This document shows positions 8,469 through 16,913 of a stretch of DNA of 64,000 nt, piece by piece (the stretch's first letter is position 1; the number at the start of each line of letters is the position of its first letter). This stretch comes from Paracoccus isoporae (lineage in GTDB: Bacteria; Pseudomonadota; Alphaproteobacteria; Rhodobacterales; Rhodobacteraceae): the NCBI RefSeq assembly GCF_900101865.1, contig NZ_FNAH01000002.1, positions 62,001 to 126,000 of the forward strand, read 5' to 3'. The notes under the pieces were generated by a model, which saw nothing but the letters and a program-made list of their open reading frames with translations, was not told where the DNA came from and did not search any database. A program made the position numbers and the translations under genes.

Positions 8469-8798
8469 ATGAGTTTGCTTATGAGGGGCGGAATGGCATT
8501 CGCGCCGCTACTGGTGGTCGCCTGCACCGTCACTCCGGGAGAGGATGTCACCGCCACGGAACCGGAGCCGGCGGCCGATGCGAGCGATCCGTGTGGCGCT
8601 GCGGCGTATCAGCAATATGTCGGCCAGCAATCTCCGCAGATCACCTTGCCGGCCGGGACGCTGTATCAGCAATATGGGTTCCGGCCTGCCGATAACCCGG
8701 ATGGCTCGGTCAACGTGCAAACGACCGACCTGAACCCGTCTCGTCTGAATTTCAGATTTGACCGGACGGGCAGGTTGCTGGACGTCACCTGCGGATAG
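8469..8798 (+). CDS. Peptidase inhibitor I78-family lipoprotein
   Basis: This 109-residue protein starts at ATG 8469 behind AGAGGGGGAAG. A short hydrophobic N-terminus ends in VVACT, a lipobox-like site that would place the mature N-terminus at Cys19. A Glu/Ala/Asp-rich linker follows. The mature part starts CGAAAYQQYVGQ and ends in LNPSRLNFRFDRTGRLLDVTCG, the layout of I78 inhibitors, which are small secreted elastase/subtilase inhibitors. A paralogue lies 0.5 kb downstream. It is probably periplasmic and membrane-anchored; its target is unknown. Confidence 0.75.
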   Translation: MSLLMRGGMAFAPLLVVACTVTPGEDVTATEPEPAADASDPCGAAAYQQYVGQQSPQITLPAGTLYQQYGFRPADNPDGSVNVQTTDLNPSRLNFRFDRTGRLLDVTCG

Positions 8799-8850
8799 GG
8801 GTGGACCGGGCGGGCTGCAAGGACGATGCCCTGAGTTTGGCCTTGATCGG

Positions 8851-9168
8851 TTATCTTTGGCCTGCCACCGGCGGATCGAAGGGCGCGGTCAGTTCGACAG
8901 AGCCGTCCTGTTTGTCATGGATGCAGACGATCCGCTCGCTGCCCTCGTCCGGCAACGGCACTGTCAGGAGCGCAACGCCGTAGCTTTCGGAGCCGAACGG
9001 GTTCACCTCGATCTCGGCCTCCTCCCGCAGAGGCGCATCCAGGGCCGACAGGCAGCGTTCCTGCGTCTGCGTACGGAATTCCTCCCATGCGTCGGGGGAT
9101 GATGCATGCGCCGCGACCGGGAGGGCTGCGGCGGCGAGGGCCAAGGTCAGAAGTGTCGGGTATGTCAT
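8851..9168 (-). CDS. Small secreted protein of unknown function
   Basis: This 105-residue protein starts at ATG 9168 behind AAGGAGAGG. Residues 1-22 form a clear Sec signal peptide (MTYPTLLTLALAAAALPVAAHA, cut after AHA). The mature ~83 residues contain two cysteines (RCLSAL and RIVCIHD) that could form a disulfide, plus several acidic residues. I do not recognise the family. It sits on the opposite strand between two I78-type inhibitor genes, sharing the divergent region 9169-9291 with the second. A periplasmic role is likely. Confidence 0.65.
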   Translation of the reverse strand: MTYPTLLTLALAAAALPVAAHASSPDAWEEFRTQTQERCLSALDAPLREEAEIEVNPFGSESYGVALLTVPLPDEGSERIVCIHDKQDGSVELTAPFDPPVAGQR

Positions 9169-9291
9169 GGTGCCTCTCCTTGCGTTCGGGTCTCAACGCG
9201 CTCTGCCAATCACGGTGGCATCATATTCGCGGCATCGGCGTTGACCGGATGCGGATGCTGCTGTCTGCTGTCAATGAAAGGATGATCCATC

Positions 9292-9555
9292 ATGCGCAAG
9301 CTTGCCCTGATCCTGCCCGTCGCCGCCATGCTGTCGGCTTGTGCGCCACCCGCGCCCGGCAGCGGCCTGCCCGATCGCTGCGGACCCGAATACGACATGC
9401 TGCCGGGGCGGAATGTGGGCGAATTTACCTTCCCGCCCGGCCTGCCGCATCGGGTCATCCAGCCCGGCGCCATGGTCACGCAGGATTACAGCCCGGCGCG
9501 GCTGAACGTGTATGTCGATGACAAGGGATTTATCGAGCGGGTGAGCTGCGGCTGA
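9292..9555 (+). CDS. Peptidase inhibitor I78-family lipoprotein (second copy)
   Basis: The protein has 87 residues. AAGGATG supports ATG 9292. The signal LILPVAAMLSAC has a lipobox with lipidated Cys17. The mature part holds RCGPEYDMLPGRNVGEF, then a conserved hydrophobic reactive-site-like region, and ends ARLNVYVDDKGFIERVSCG, a good match to the I78 C-terminal 'RLN(I/V)..D..G.I..V.CG' pattern. The two cysteines of the mature domain probably pair. It is shorter and closer to the family consensus than the upstream copy. It stops 13 bp before the convergent uvrB stop, with no terminator space. Confidence 0.8.
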   Translation: MRKLALILPVAAMLSACAPPAPGSGLPDRCGPEYDMLPGRNVGEFTFPPGLPHRVIQPGAMVTQDYSPARLNVYVDDKGFIERVSCG

Positions 9556-9568
9556 CGGCAGGGGCGGA

Positions 9569-11755
9569 TCACCGCCGCCGCTTCGAGCGCTTGTTGCCGC
9601 CACGCTGCCCGGCACGTCCGGCGGTCGAACGCCCCGATCTGCCCACCGCGGCCTCCGCCGCCTCCTCGATGACCGATTGCCGGGCCAGCGGGTCGTCGGA
9701 CACGGCCAGATCCACCGCCTCCAGCCGCTTGACCTCGTCGCGCAGCCGCGCGGCCTCCTCGAATTCCAGGTTCTCGGCGGCCTTGCGCATCTGCGCGCGC
9801 AGCGCATCCAGATGGGCGGCAAGGTTGGATCCTACCATCGGCTTGTCGATCTTGGTGGTGACGCGGGACTGATCCGTGTCGCCCTGCCACAGCCCGGCCA
9901 GCACATCCTCGACATTCTTGCGCACGGTCTGGGGCGTGATGCCGTGTTCCTCGTTATAGGCGATCTGCTTGGCGCGGCGGCGGTCGGTCTCGGCAATGGC
10001 GCGTTCCATGCTGCCGGTCATGTTGTCGGTATACATGATGACCCGCCCATCCGCGTTCCGCGCCGCGCGGCCGATGGTCTGGATCAGAGAGGTCTCGGAG
10101 CGCAGGAAGCCCTCCTTGTCCGCATCGAGGATCGCGACAAGACCACATTCAGGAATATCAAGACCTTCGCGCAACAAGTTGATGCCCACAAGCACGTCAA
10201 ACGCGCCGAGCCGCAGGTCGCGCAGGATCTCTATTCGCTCGATCGTGTCGATATCGGAGTGCATATAACGGACCTTGATGCCCTGTTCGTGCAGATATTC
10301 GGTCAGATCCTCCGCCATCCGCTTGGTCAGGGTGGTCACCAGCGTGCGCATCCCGGCGGCGGTGACCTTGCGCACCTCGTCCAGCAGATCATCGACCTGC
10401 ATCTCGACCGGGCGGATCTCGACCTGCGGATCGAGCAGCCCGGTGGGACGGATCACCTGTTCGACGAACACCCCGCCGGTCTGATCCAGCTCCCATTCCT
10501 TGGGCGTGGCGGACACGAACACGGACTGGGTGCGCATCGCGTCCCACTCCTCGAATTTCAAGGGCCGGTTGTCCATGCAGGAGGGCAGGCGGAACCCGTG
10601 CTCGGCAAGAGTGAACTTCCGCCGGTAGTCGCCGCGATACATGCCCCCGATCTGCGGCACGCTGACATGGGATTCATCCGCGAAAACGATTGCATTATCC
10701 GGGATAAACTCGAACAGCGTGGGCGGCGGCTCACCCGGCGCGCGGCCGGTCAGATAGCGGGAATAGTTTTCGATCCCGTTGCAGACGCCGGTGGCCTCCA
10801 GCATCTCCAGATCGAAATTCGTCCGCTGCTCCAGCCGCTGCGCCTCTAGCAGCTTGCCCTCATCATTGAGCTGCTCCAGCCGGGTCTTCAGCTCCTGTTT
10901 GATGCCCTTGATGGCCTGCTGCATGGTCGGGCGGGGCGTGACATAGTGGCTGTTCGCATAGATGCGGATCTGCTTGAACTCGTCGCTTTTCGCGCCGGTC
11001 AGCGGGTCGAATTCGGTGATCTTTTCAAGCTCCGGCCCGAAGAAATCGAACCGCCAGGCCCGGTCCTCCAGGTGGGCCGGCCAGACCTCGACCACATCGC
11101 CGCGCACCCGGAACCCGCCGCGCTGAAAGGCGGCGTCGAGGCGGCGATATTGCTGCGCGACGAGCTGGCCGATGAATTCGCGCTGATCGTACATCTGGCC
11201 AACAACCATATCCTGCGTCATCGCCGAATAGGTCTCGACCGAGCCGATGCCGTAGATACATGACACCGAGGCCACGATGATCACATCGTCGCGTTCCAGA
11301 AGAGCCCGCGTCGCGGAATGGCGCATCCGGTCGATGGCCTCGTTGATCTGGGATTCCTTCTCGATATAGGTGTCCGAGCGCGGCACATAGGCCTCTGGCT
11401 GGTAGTAATCGTAGTAGGATACGAAATATTCAACGGCATTATCGGGGAAGAACCCCTTGAATTCGCCGTATAATTGCGCGGCCAGCGTCTTGTTCGGGGC
11501 AAGGATGATCGCCGGGCGCTGTGTCTCCTCGATCACCTTGGCCATGGTGTAGGTCTTGCCGGTGCCGGTCGCCCCCAGCAGAACCTGATCGTGGTCGCCG
11601 TCCCGCACGCCCTGCGACAGCTCCGCAATCGCCGTCGGCTGATCGCCCGCCGGCTGGAATTCGGTCTGCATGACGAAACGCCGGCCGCCTTCCAGCTTCG
11701 GTCGGGTGACCTCCGGGAAGCGGGCGACCGGCGCGTTGGTGTTGTTATGACCCAT
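9569..11755 (-). CDS. uvrB: Excinuclease ABC subunit B
   Basis: At 728 residues this is slightly longer than E. coli UvrB, owing to an N-terminal extension and a basic C-terminal tail (RGGNKRSKRRR). UvrB is the damage-verifying helicase of nucleotide excision repair, working with UvrA and UvrC. Walker A GATGTGKTYTMA is near residue 60. The beta-hairpin region with VSYYDYYQPEAY follows, then helicase motifs DESHVSVPQIGGM and TLTKRMAEDLTEYL. QTIGRAARN is motif VI. A C-terminal UVR motif (~ residues 655-690) binds UvrC/UvrA. It is convergent with the I78 gene. Confidence 0.97.
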   Translation of the reverse strand: MGHNNTNAPVARFPEVTRPKLEGGRRFVMQTEFQPAGDQPTAIAELSQGVRDGDHDQVLLGATGTGKTYTMAKVIEETQRPAIILAPNKTLAAQLYGEFKGFFPDNAVEYFVSYYDYYQPEAYVPRSDTYIEKESQINEAIDRMRHSATRALLERDDVIIVASVSCIYGIGSVETYSAMTQDMVVGQMYDQREFIGQLVAQQYRRLDAAFQRGGFRVRGDVVEVWPAHLEDRAWRFDFFGPELEKITEFDPLTGAKSDEFKQIRIYANSHYVTPRPTMQQAIKGIKQELKTRLEQLNDEGKLLEAQRLEQRTNFDLEMLEATGVCNGIENYSRYLTGRAPGEPPPTLFEFIPDNAIVFADESHVSVPQIGGMYRGDYRRKFTLAEHGFRLPSCMDNRPLKFEEWDAMRTQSVFVSATPKEWELDQTGGVFVEQVIRPTGLLDPQVEIRPVEMQVDDLLDEVRKVTAAGMRTLVTTLTKRMAEDLTEYLHEQGIKVRYMHSDIDTIERIEILRDLRLGAFDVLVGINLLREGLDIPECGLVAILDADKEGFLRSETSLIQTIGRAARNADGRVIMYTDNMTGSMERAIAETDRRRAKQIAYNEEHGITPQTVRKNVEDVLAGLWQGDTDQSRVTTKIDKPMVGSNLAAHLDALRAQMRKAAENLEFEEAARLRDEVKRLEAVDLAVSDDPLARQSVIEEAAEAAVGRSGRSTAGRAGQRGGNKRSKRRR

Positions 11756-11825
11756 GAGATCCCCGCGGCGAGAGTTCCGGTGGTGTTCGCATACCAGATC
11801 GGGTCTCGCCGCGAAAGTTCAAGCC

Positions 11826-12575
11826 TCAGCCCGCGGCTTCGGTGACGACCGCGCAGCCGAGCCGCCCGCCGGCATCCCCGCTGGGTTGCGAGCGGTAATC
11901 GTCCGAGGCTTCGTGGATCACGAAGGCGGTGCCGTCATCGTCGGCCACCAGATCTTCGGTCAGACCCGGCACGAAATAGGTCAGGCTGATCTCGCCGCTG
12001 TCTGGCACGGTGATGTTCGGCATGTCGCCCGGATGCGGCCCGTTCTGAGCCATCACGCCGTGATCCATGTCGCCCGCAAGATGGTCGCCCGCGGAATCGA
12101 ACGGCGCCTCGCACATGCCGGTCTGGTGGAAATGCACGGCATGTTCACCGGCCGGAACCCCGGTGAATGAGATGTCCACCACGGCGAGACCCGAGGCAGA
12201 GAAGGACAGCTCGACCGCGCCGATCTGGGCGCCTTCGGCATCGGAGATGGTGGCGGAGTGGGCCGGGGCGGCGTCGGTCCCCATCCCGGCCGCTGCGCCG
12301 CCGGGTTCGGTCTCGGCGGTGTCGGAGCCGCTCATCGCCCCGGAGTCGGCGCCCGTGTCGGAGCCGCTCATCGTCCCAGGGTCGGCGTCGGTGTCGGTGC
12401 CGCTCATGCTGCCGGTCGCATCCTGTCCCGCCGCACCGTCACTGTCGGTGGTGACGGACTCCGCTTCGGGCATATCGGATGCCGCCGCCTCGGCGTCCTC
12501 GGTCTGGGCGAGGGCGGCCCCGCCGCTCAGCATCGCGGCGGCCAGCAGGCCGCAGATTCCGGTGGTAATGCGCAT
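11826..12575 (-). CDS. Cu/Zn superoxide dismutase family protein
   Basis: I chose ATG 12575 because a strong AGGAGGAA lies just upstream, although the frame stays open further 5'. It is 249 aa with a Sec signal peptide (residues 1-23, cut after ALA). Residues ~30-100 are an acidic Ser/Thr/Gly/Asp-rich linker with 12-residue repeats. The SOD domain follows, with copper/zinc ligands visible in GEHAVHFHQTG, AGDHLAGDMDHG, GPHPGDMPN and AFVIHEASDDY. LGCAVV supplies the second disulfide cysteine, pairing with MCEAPF. It is predicted to be periplasmic and to remove superoxide. The linker is much longer than usual for SodC. Confidence 0.88.
   Translation of the reverse strand: MRITTGICGLLAAAMLSGGAALAQTEDAEAAASDMPEAESVTTDSDGAAGQDATGSMSGTDTDADPGTMSGSDTGADSGAMSGSDTAETEPGGAAAGMGTDAAPAHSATISDAEGAQIGAVELSFSASGLAVVDISFTGVPAGEHAVHFHQTGMCEAPFDSAGDHLAGDMDHGVMAQNGPHPGDMPNITVPDSGEISLTYFVPGLTEDLVADDDGTAFVIHEASDDYRSQPSGDAGGRLGCAVVTEAAG
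12321..12418 (-). repeat. 36-bp tandem repeat in the Cu/Zn SOD linker
   Basis: Units begin at 12321, 12357 and 12393, exactly 36 bp apart. They encode about 12-residue repeats around MSGSDTGAD on the minus strand. The third unit is degenerate. The repeats keep frame, so the linker length could vary between strains. Confidence 0.75.
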
Positions 12576-12756
12576 CTGAATTCCTCCTCCTGCTCGAAAT
12601 ATCGTCAGGCGCGATTGCGGCAGGATCTCGGCAAGCGCGCCGCACCCGACCAACGTGCCGCGGCGGTCTTCGTTCCTCGGCAGTTCCTCCCAGGCTCTTG
12701 CGCGCCGCCAGCCAGTATCGGATAACCGGGCAAGATCACGGCACAGGAACCAGCCC

Positions 12757-13068
12757 ATGCGAGTCCGCATCTATCAGCCCGCCCGCAACGCCATGCAGTC
12801 CGGCACGGCCCGCAGCCGCAACTGGGTGCTGGAATTTCCCCATGCCGATGCGCGCGACATCGATCCGCTGATGGGCTGGACGAGTTCCGACGACACCCAG
12901 TCGCAGGTCAGGTTGCGGTTTTCGACGCGCGACGAGGCCGAGGCTTACGCCAAGGAGAAGGGGCTCGACTATGTCGTGCTCGATCCGCAGAAGCGGGCGC
13001 AGAATATCCGTCCCCGCGGATATGGCGAGAATTTCGCCAATGACCGGCGGGCGCCTTGGACGCATTGA
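12757..13068 (+). CDS. NDUFS4-like (18 kDa) complex I accessory subunit
   Basis: This 103-residue protein starts [16 protein letters not shown]. It contains [25 protein letters not shown] and [15 protein letters not shown], the ETC complex I subunit conserved region shared with mitochondrial NDUFS4. Alphaproteobacteria such as Paracoccus denitrificans carry this supernumerary subunit of NADH:quinone oxidoreductase, encoded away from the nuo operon as here. The protein should sit on the cytoplasmic peripheral arm. ATG 12757 has a modest CAGGAAC upstream. The divergent sodC start is 181 bp away. Confidence 0.9.
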   Translation: MRVRIYQPARNAMQSGTARSRNWVLEFPHADARDIDPLMGWTSSDDTQSQVRLRFSTRDEAEAYAKEKGLDYVVLDPQKRAQNIRPRGYGENFANDRRAPWTH

Positions 13069-13529
13069 CAATCGGTCCGGCGGATCCGCTGGACACGCGT
13101 CTCGACCTGCTCTTTGCCCGCCACACCGAATTCTGCCACGCCGACACGCCGCCCGAATCCATCCACATGATGGACCGCGCCGCGTTGCGTGCGCCCGGCA
13201 TCACCTTTCTGGCCGCCTTTGCGGGGCTGCGGGCCATCGGCATGGGGGCGGTGAAGGATCTCGGTGCCGGTCTGGCCGAACTGAAATCCATGCATGTGCT
13301 GCAAGAGGCGCGCGGCGGCGGTGCGGCGCGGCAGCTTCTGGCGGCGCTGATCGACACCGCGCGGCAGATGGGCGCCGCGACCCTGGCGCTTGAGACCGGC
13401 GCGCAGCCCAGCTTCGCACCCGCGCGGGCGTTCTACCGCCGCAACGGGTTCTGCGATTGCCCGCCTTTCGGCAGCTACGGGCATGACCCGATGAGTGCGT
13501 TCATGCGCCGGGATCTGTCCGGCGCCTGA
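13056..13529 (+). CDS. GNAT-family N-acetyltransferase
   Basis: This 157-residue protein uses TTG 13056 (or TTG 13065, which overlaps the previous stop as TTGA); no ATG exists at the 5' end. Motif A is visible as [23 protein letters not shown], the acetyl-CoA pyrophosphate-binding loop being R-G-G-G-A-A. The C-terminal [16 protein letters not shown] is the usual GNAT 'AxxFYxxxGF' strand. Its overlap with the NDUFS4-like gene suggests cotranscription. Substrate is unknown; similar short GNATs act on amino groups of small molecules or proteins. Confidence 0.85.
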   Translation: MDALTIGPADPLDTRLDLLFARHTEFCHADTPPESIHMMDRAALRAPGITFLAAFAGLRAIGMGAVKDLGAGLAELKSMHVLQEARGGGAARQLLAALIDTARQMGAATLALETGAQPSFAPARAFYRRNGFCDCPPFGSYGHDPMSAFMRRDLSGA

Positions 13530-13737
13530 TCGCCCGGCGGGTTTCCGCTTGCCTTTCAGGCCAAGCTAACAGCGTTAACTTATGTTTTCTTGCGTGCCTG
13601 TCCGGTTCTGGATAGGCCAATCAGACATATTACCTGAACGTGTGGCGACACCGTTCCGTTCAATTTTAGCGCCCCAAGTTGTCCATGGGGCACCGTTTCC
13701 AATCGGCCCGCCAGGGCAGACTTTGCGAGTGTATTTT

Positions 13738-15747
13738 ATGGCACGCATTCCCGGCACCAGTGGCAATGACAACCTCTCCGGCGACCAGAACGGAGCTCCC
13801 GAGAACGACACGATCGAGGGCTTCGCAGGCAATGACACGCTCCGTGGTCTTGGCGGGGCTGATAGCGTGCTTGGTGGCGATGGCGGCGATTACCTCGAAG
13901 GAAACGATGGCAACGACACACTTCGAGGTGGTCTCGGCAACGATCAAATCCGTGGAGGCGAAGGGGCGGATTCGCTGTTCGGCGATGAAGGTAACGACTA
14001 CCTCATCGGCAATGCTGGCAACGATGTCATCTCTGGTGGAGCAGGTATCGACCTTGTTCTTGGAAACGAGGGAGATGACAATATCGACGGTGGTGCCGGG
14101 GTCGACGACATCTATGGCGGCATCGGTAATGATACAATCGCGGGTGGTGCCGATAACGACCTGATCCTCGGCGACGCCGGTAATGACAGCCTGTCGGGCG
14201 GTGACGGAAATGACAAGATATCCGGCGGCGGCGACTCGGATCTGATCTATGGCAATGCCGGGTCCGATACGCTTTCAGGAGATGCGGGCAACGACGAAAT
14301 TTTTGGTGGAGCCGGCGATGACTCTATCAATGGAGGCTCTGGCAACGACCGAACTGGCGGTCAGGAGGGAAACGACTATATCGATGTCGGCGAGGGCGAC
14401 GACATTGGCTTTGCCAACTCTCAAACAGGATTCCTTTATACCAACAATGGCGGCGAGGGCGACGACACCATGTATGGCCGCGGCGGCAGCGATGTGCTGT
14501 CGGGCGATGATGGTGCCGATCAGATCTATGGCGGAGACGGAGACGACTCCGTTCTCGCGGGCGGGCAGGGCTATTACGGCGAATACGGGCTGATCGGCGG
14601 GGCCGGGACGGACACGGTGGTGGGCGAGGGCGGAAACGACCTCGTTATCGGCGGCACCGAGGCGGACAGCGTGGATGGCGGGACCGGAAACGATTTCATC
14701 GTCGGCGGCTCGTATAATCCCAACGGCTCGGCCAAGAACACCCATGTCGCAGACAGTGCGACCGATACGCTCACCGGCGGCGACGGGTTCGACACGTTCC
14801 TAGCCGAGACCGGCGACATCATCACGGATTTCAACAATGCCACCGGCGGAGACGCCAATAACGGCGATATCGCGGCCGGCACCGGGCAGGGCGACAATGA
14901 TTTCGTCGATCTGAGCGGCTATTACAATCAGGCCAACCTGGAAGAGATCAACGCGCAGCGCGTCGCCGCGGGCCAGTCGCCTTACGGCAACCCGCTGCAA
15001 TGGATGCGGGCCGACCAGGCCGACGGCACGCTGAATGATCTGACGGCGCTCGGCCAGGATTTCACCTTTACCATCCGCAATGGCGGCAGCGCCGTGCAGG
15101 GATCGGAGTTGACCTGGGACAACACCAACGTCATCTGCTTCGCGGCCGACACACGGATTGCCATCGCCAGCGGGCGCGACTGCGCGGCGGTTGATCTTTC
15201 CGTGGGCGACATGGTGGTGACGCAGGATTGCGGCTGCCAGCCCGTTCGCTGGGTGGGCAAGCGGCATCTCGACGCGCGGACGCTTGCGGACAACCCCCAT
15301 CTCGCCCCGATCCGCATCCGCGCCGGTGCGCTCGGCGCCGGGCTGCCGGTCGCGGATCTGATGGTGTCGCCGCAGCACCGGATGCTGGTCCGTTCCAAGA
15401 TCGCGCAGCGCATGTTCGGCGCGATGGAGGTGCTGGTGGCCGCCAAGCAGCTTTGCCAGGTCGAGGGGATCGATGTGGCGACGGACATGACCGAGGTGAC
15501 ATACGTCCACCTGCTGTTCGACGATCACCAGATCATCACCGCCAACGGCGCGGCCTCGGAATCGCTGCACACCGGCAGGCAGGCCATGCGCTCCGTCGGC
15601 GATGCGGCGCTTGACGAGATCCTGACGCTGTTTCCCGAATTGCGAGACGGGGCCGAGCGGCCGACCGCGCGGCTTTGCGCCTCGGGCCGGATGGGTCGCA
15701 AGCTGGCGGTGCGCCATGTGCAAAACCGAAAGCCGCTGTTGCAGTAA
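13738..15747 (+). CDS. RTX repeat protein with C-terminal Hint domain
   Basis: The protein has 669 residues from ATG 13738. Upstream in-frame sequence has no repeat character and MARIPGTSGNDNLSG is the typical start of this family, although the ribosome site is weak. Residues ~10-370 are almost uninterrupted GGxGxD nonapeptides. A linker (~375-460) follows. The Hint_2-type domain (~462-630) begins with the conserved cysteine in VICFAADTRIA. It includes LSVGDMVVTQDCG and LMVSPQHRMLV with the core histidine. The C-terminal splicing asparagine of inteins is not apparent. Such proteins, common in Rhodobacterales, are probably type I secreted. The upstream region holds the dyad TAAC-AGC-GTTA at 13567-13577. 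Confidence 0.88.
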   Translation: MARIPGTSGNDNLSGDQNGAPENDTIEGFAGNDTLRGLGGADSVLGGDGGDYLEGNDGNDTLRGGLGNDQIRGGEGADSLFGDEGNDYLIGNAGNDVISGGAGIDLVLGNEGDDNIDGGAGVDDIYGGIGNDTIAGGADNDLILGDAGNDSLSGGDGNDKISGGGDSDLIYGNAGSDTLSGDAGNDEIFGGAGDDSINGGSGNDRTGGQEGNDYIDVGEGDDIGFANSQTGFLYTNNGGEGDDTMYGRGGSDVLSGDDGADQIYGGDGDDSVLAGGQGYYGEYGLIGGAGTDTVVGEGGNDLVIGGTEADSVDGGTGNDFIVGGSYNPNGSAKNTHVADSATDTLTGGDGFDTFLAETGDIITDFNNATGGDANNGDIAAGTGQGDNDFVDLSGYYNQANLEEINAQRVAAGQSPYGNPLQWMRADQADGTLNDLTALGQDFTFTIRNGGSAVQGSELTWDNTNVICFAADTRIAIASGRDCAAVDLSVGDMVVTQDCGCQPVRWVGKRHLDARTLADNPHLAPIRIRAGALGAGLPVADLMVSPQHRMLVRSKIAQRMFGAMEVLVAAKQLCQVEGIDVATDMTEVTYVHLLFDDHQIITANGAASESLHTGRQAMRSVGDAALDEILTLFPELRDGAERPTARLCASGRMGRKLAVRHVQNRKPLLQ

Positions 15748-15821
15748 TCTGGATCGGCGCGCGCGGCCTTGCCATTTGAGATTGCGGATCGCGGCGATTT
15801 CGGCCATCAACAGCGCCGCGC

Positions 15822-15898
15822 GGGCTCGTAGCTCAACTGGATAGAGCAGGGACCTTCTAAGTCCAAGGTTGAGGGTTCAAGTCCTTCCGGGCCCGCCA
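15822..15898 (+). tRNA. tRNA-Arg (anticodon UCU)
   Basis: A full cloverleaf can be folded. The acceptor GGGCTCG / CGGGCCC is followed by discriminator G and an encoded CCA (15896-15898). The D-arm is GCTC/GAGC, and the anticodon loop CTTCTAA has TCT at 15855-15857. The T-arm is GAGGG/CCTTC with loop TTCAAGT. The anticodon stem has one G-A mismatch at its outer pair. It reads AGA/AGG arginine codons, rare in this GC-rich genome. Confidence 0.95.
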
Positions 15899-16025
15899 TC
15901 GTCAAGGAACGGTCTTTCATGGGCACCCCAAGCATCGACGCGGAACCAGCCGCCGGGACCGTCCGTATTGAAACCGCGCCTGCACGTCCCAATTCTGTCG
16001 GGCGCATCAACCCGGGAGGCGCCGC

Positions 16026-16913
16026 ATGGCCTGGTGGTCCAGATCCCAACTCCGCTCCACCTGCCGCTCGCTTGCGGCAGCTATGCTGGGCGTGTCGGCC
16101 GGAGCAAACGGCGCTGCGGCCGACAATGCGCGGGTCACGCGGGAAAGGGCGATGGTCGACGGGCGCGAGATGCAGGTGTTCCAGTATCGCCCGCAGGGCT
16201 GCGCCGCGCCCGCCATCCTGATGATCTTTCACGGCAACAGCCGCACCGCGGAACAATATCTGGAGGCCGCGATCCCCCTGGCCGAGCGCGGCTGTTTCTC
16301 GCTCTACGCGCCGCTGTTCGACCGGGACCGGTTTCCGAACTGGTCCTATCACCGCGGCGGGGTGGTGGATGACGGTGCATTGCGGGACGAGGATGACTGG
16401 ACGGTCGAACTGGTCGATGAGCTGATCGCATGGGCGCGCGCGCAGGAGGGGCGGCCGGATGCGCCCAGCTATCTCTTCGGCCATTCGGCGGGCGGCCAGT
16501 TCCTGTCGCGCGCCGCGGCCTATGCCATGCCCAAGGGGGTGGAGCGGATCATTCTGGCCAACCCCTCCACCTATGTCCTGCCCAGCCTGGAGGAGAAGGT
16601 GCCCTATGGCTATGGCGGGTTCGACGATCCGGGCGAGGCGGCGGGCTGGATGCGCGACTACCTGGCCGCCCCGATCACCATCTATCTGGGCGATGAGGAT
16701 ACCGGCAGCGAGGATCTGACCATGACGGAGCCCGCCACCCGGCAGGGCGACAACCGCTTCGACCGGGGCGAGACGACATTTCGGCGCGCGCAGCAGGCGG
16801 CGGAGGCGCGTGGCTGGCGTTTCAACTGGTCACTGGTGGAGGCGCCGGATGTGGGCCACAGCGCGCGCGGCATGTTGCAGGCCGATGAGATGGTCGAGGC
16901 GCTCGGGTTCTGA
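16026..16913 (+). CDS. Secreted alpha/beta hydrolase
   Basis: The protein has 295 residues. GGGAGG precedes ATG 16026. The N-terminus (basic, then SLAAAMLGVSAGANGAAA) is a signal peptide. The hydrolase fold has an oxyanion-side LMIFHGNSRTAEQYL and a nucleophile elbow GHSAGGQ (Ser154). The catalytic histidine is likely in APDVGHSARG (His278). The layout resembles poly(3-hydroxyalkanoate) depolymerase/feruloyl-esterase-type enzymes, but the substrate cannot be named. It stands alone between the tRNA and a long intergenic region. Confidence 0.78.
   Translation: MAWWSRSQLRSTCRSLAAAMLGVSAGANGAAADNARVTRERAMVDGREMQVFQYRPQGCAAPAILMIFHGNSRTAEQYLEAAIPLAERGCFSLYAPLFDRDRFPNWSYHRGGVVDDGALRDEDDWTVELVDELIAWARAQEGRPDAPSYLFGHSAGGQFLSRAAAYAMPKGVERIILANPSTYVLPSLEEKVPYGYGGFDDPGEAAGWMRDYLAAPITIYLGDEDTGSEDLTMTEPATRQGDNRFDRGETTFRRAQQAAEARGWRFNWSLVEAPDVGHSARGMLQADEMVEALGF

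Noticed and set aside
13770..14700. CRISPR-like periodic sequence
   Set aside because: The periodicity comes from 9-residue RTX codon repeats in a coding frame. There are no identical repeats with unique spacers.
15120..15640. Intein in the RTX-Hint gene
   Set aside because: The Hint domain is C-terminal with no downstream extein and no clear splicing His-Asn followed by Cys/Ser/Thr, so it is a Hint_2-type domain and not a splicing intein.
15822..15898. tRNA-Arg as attachment site of an integrated island reaching to 26 kb
   Set aside because: I found no integrase gene and no repeat of the tRNA 3' end downstream, so an island boundary is not supported.
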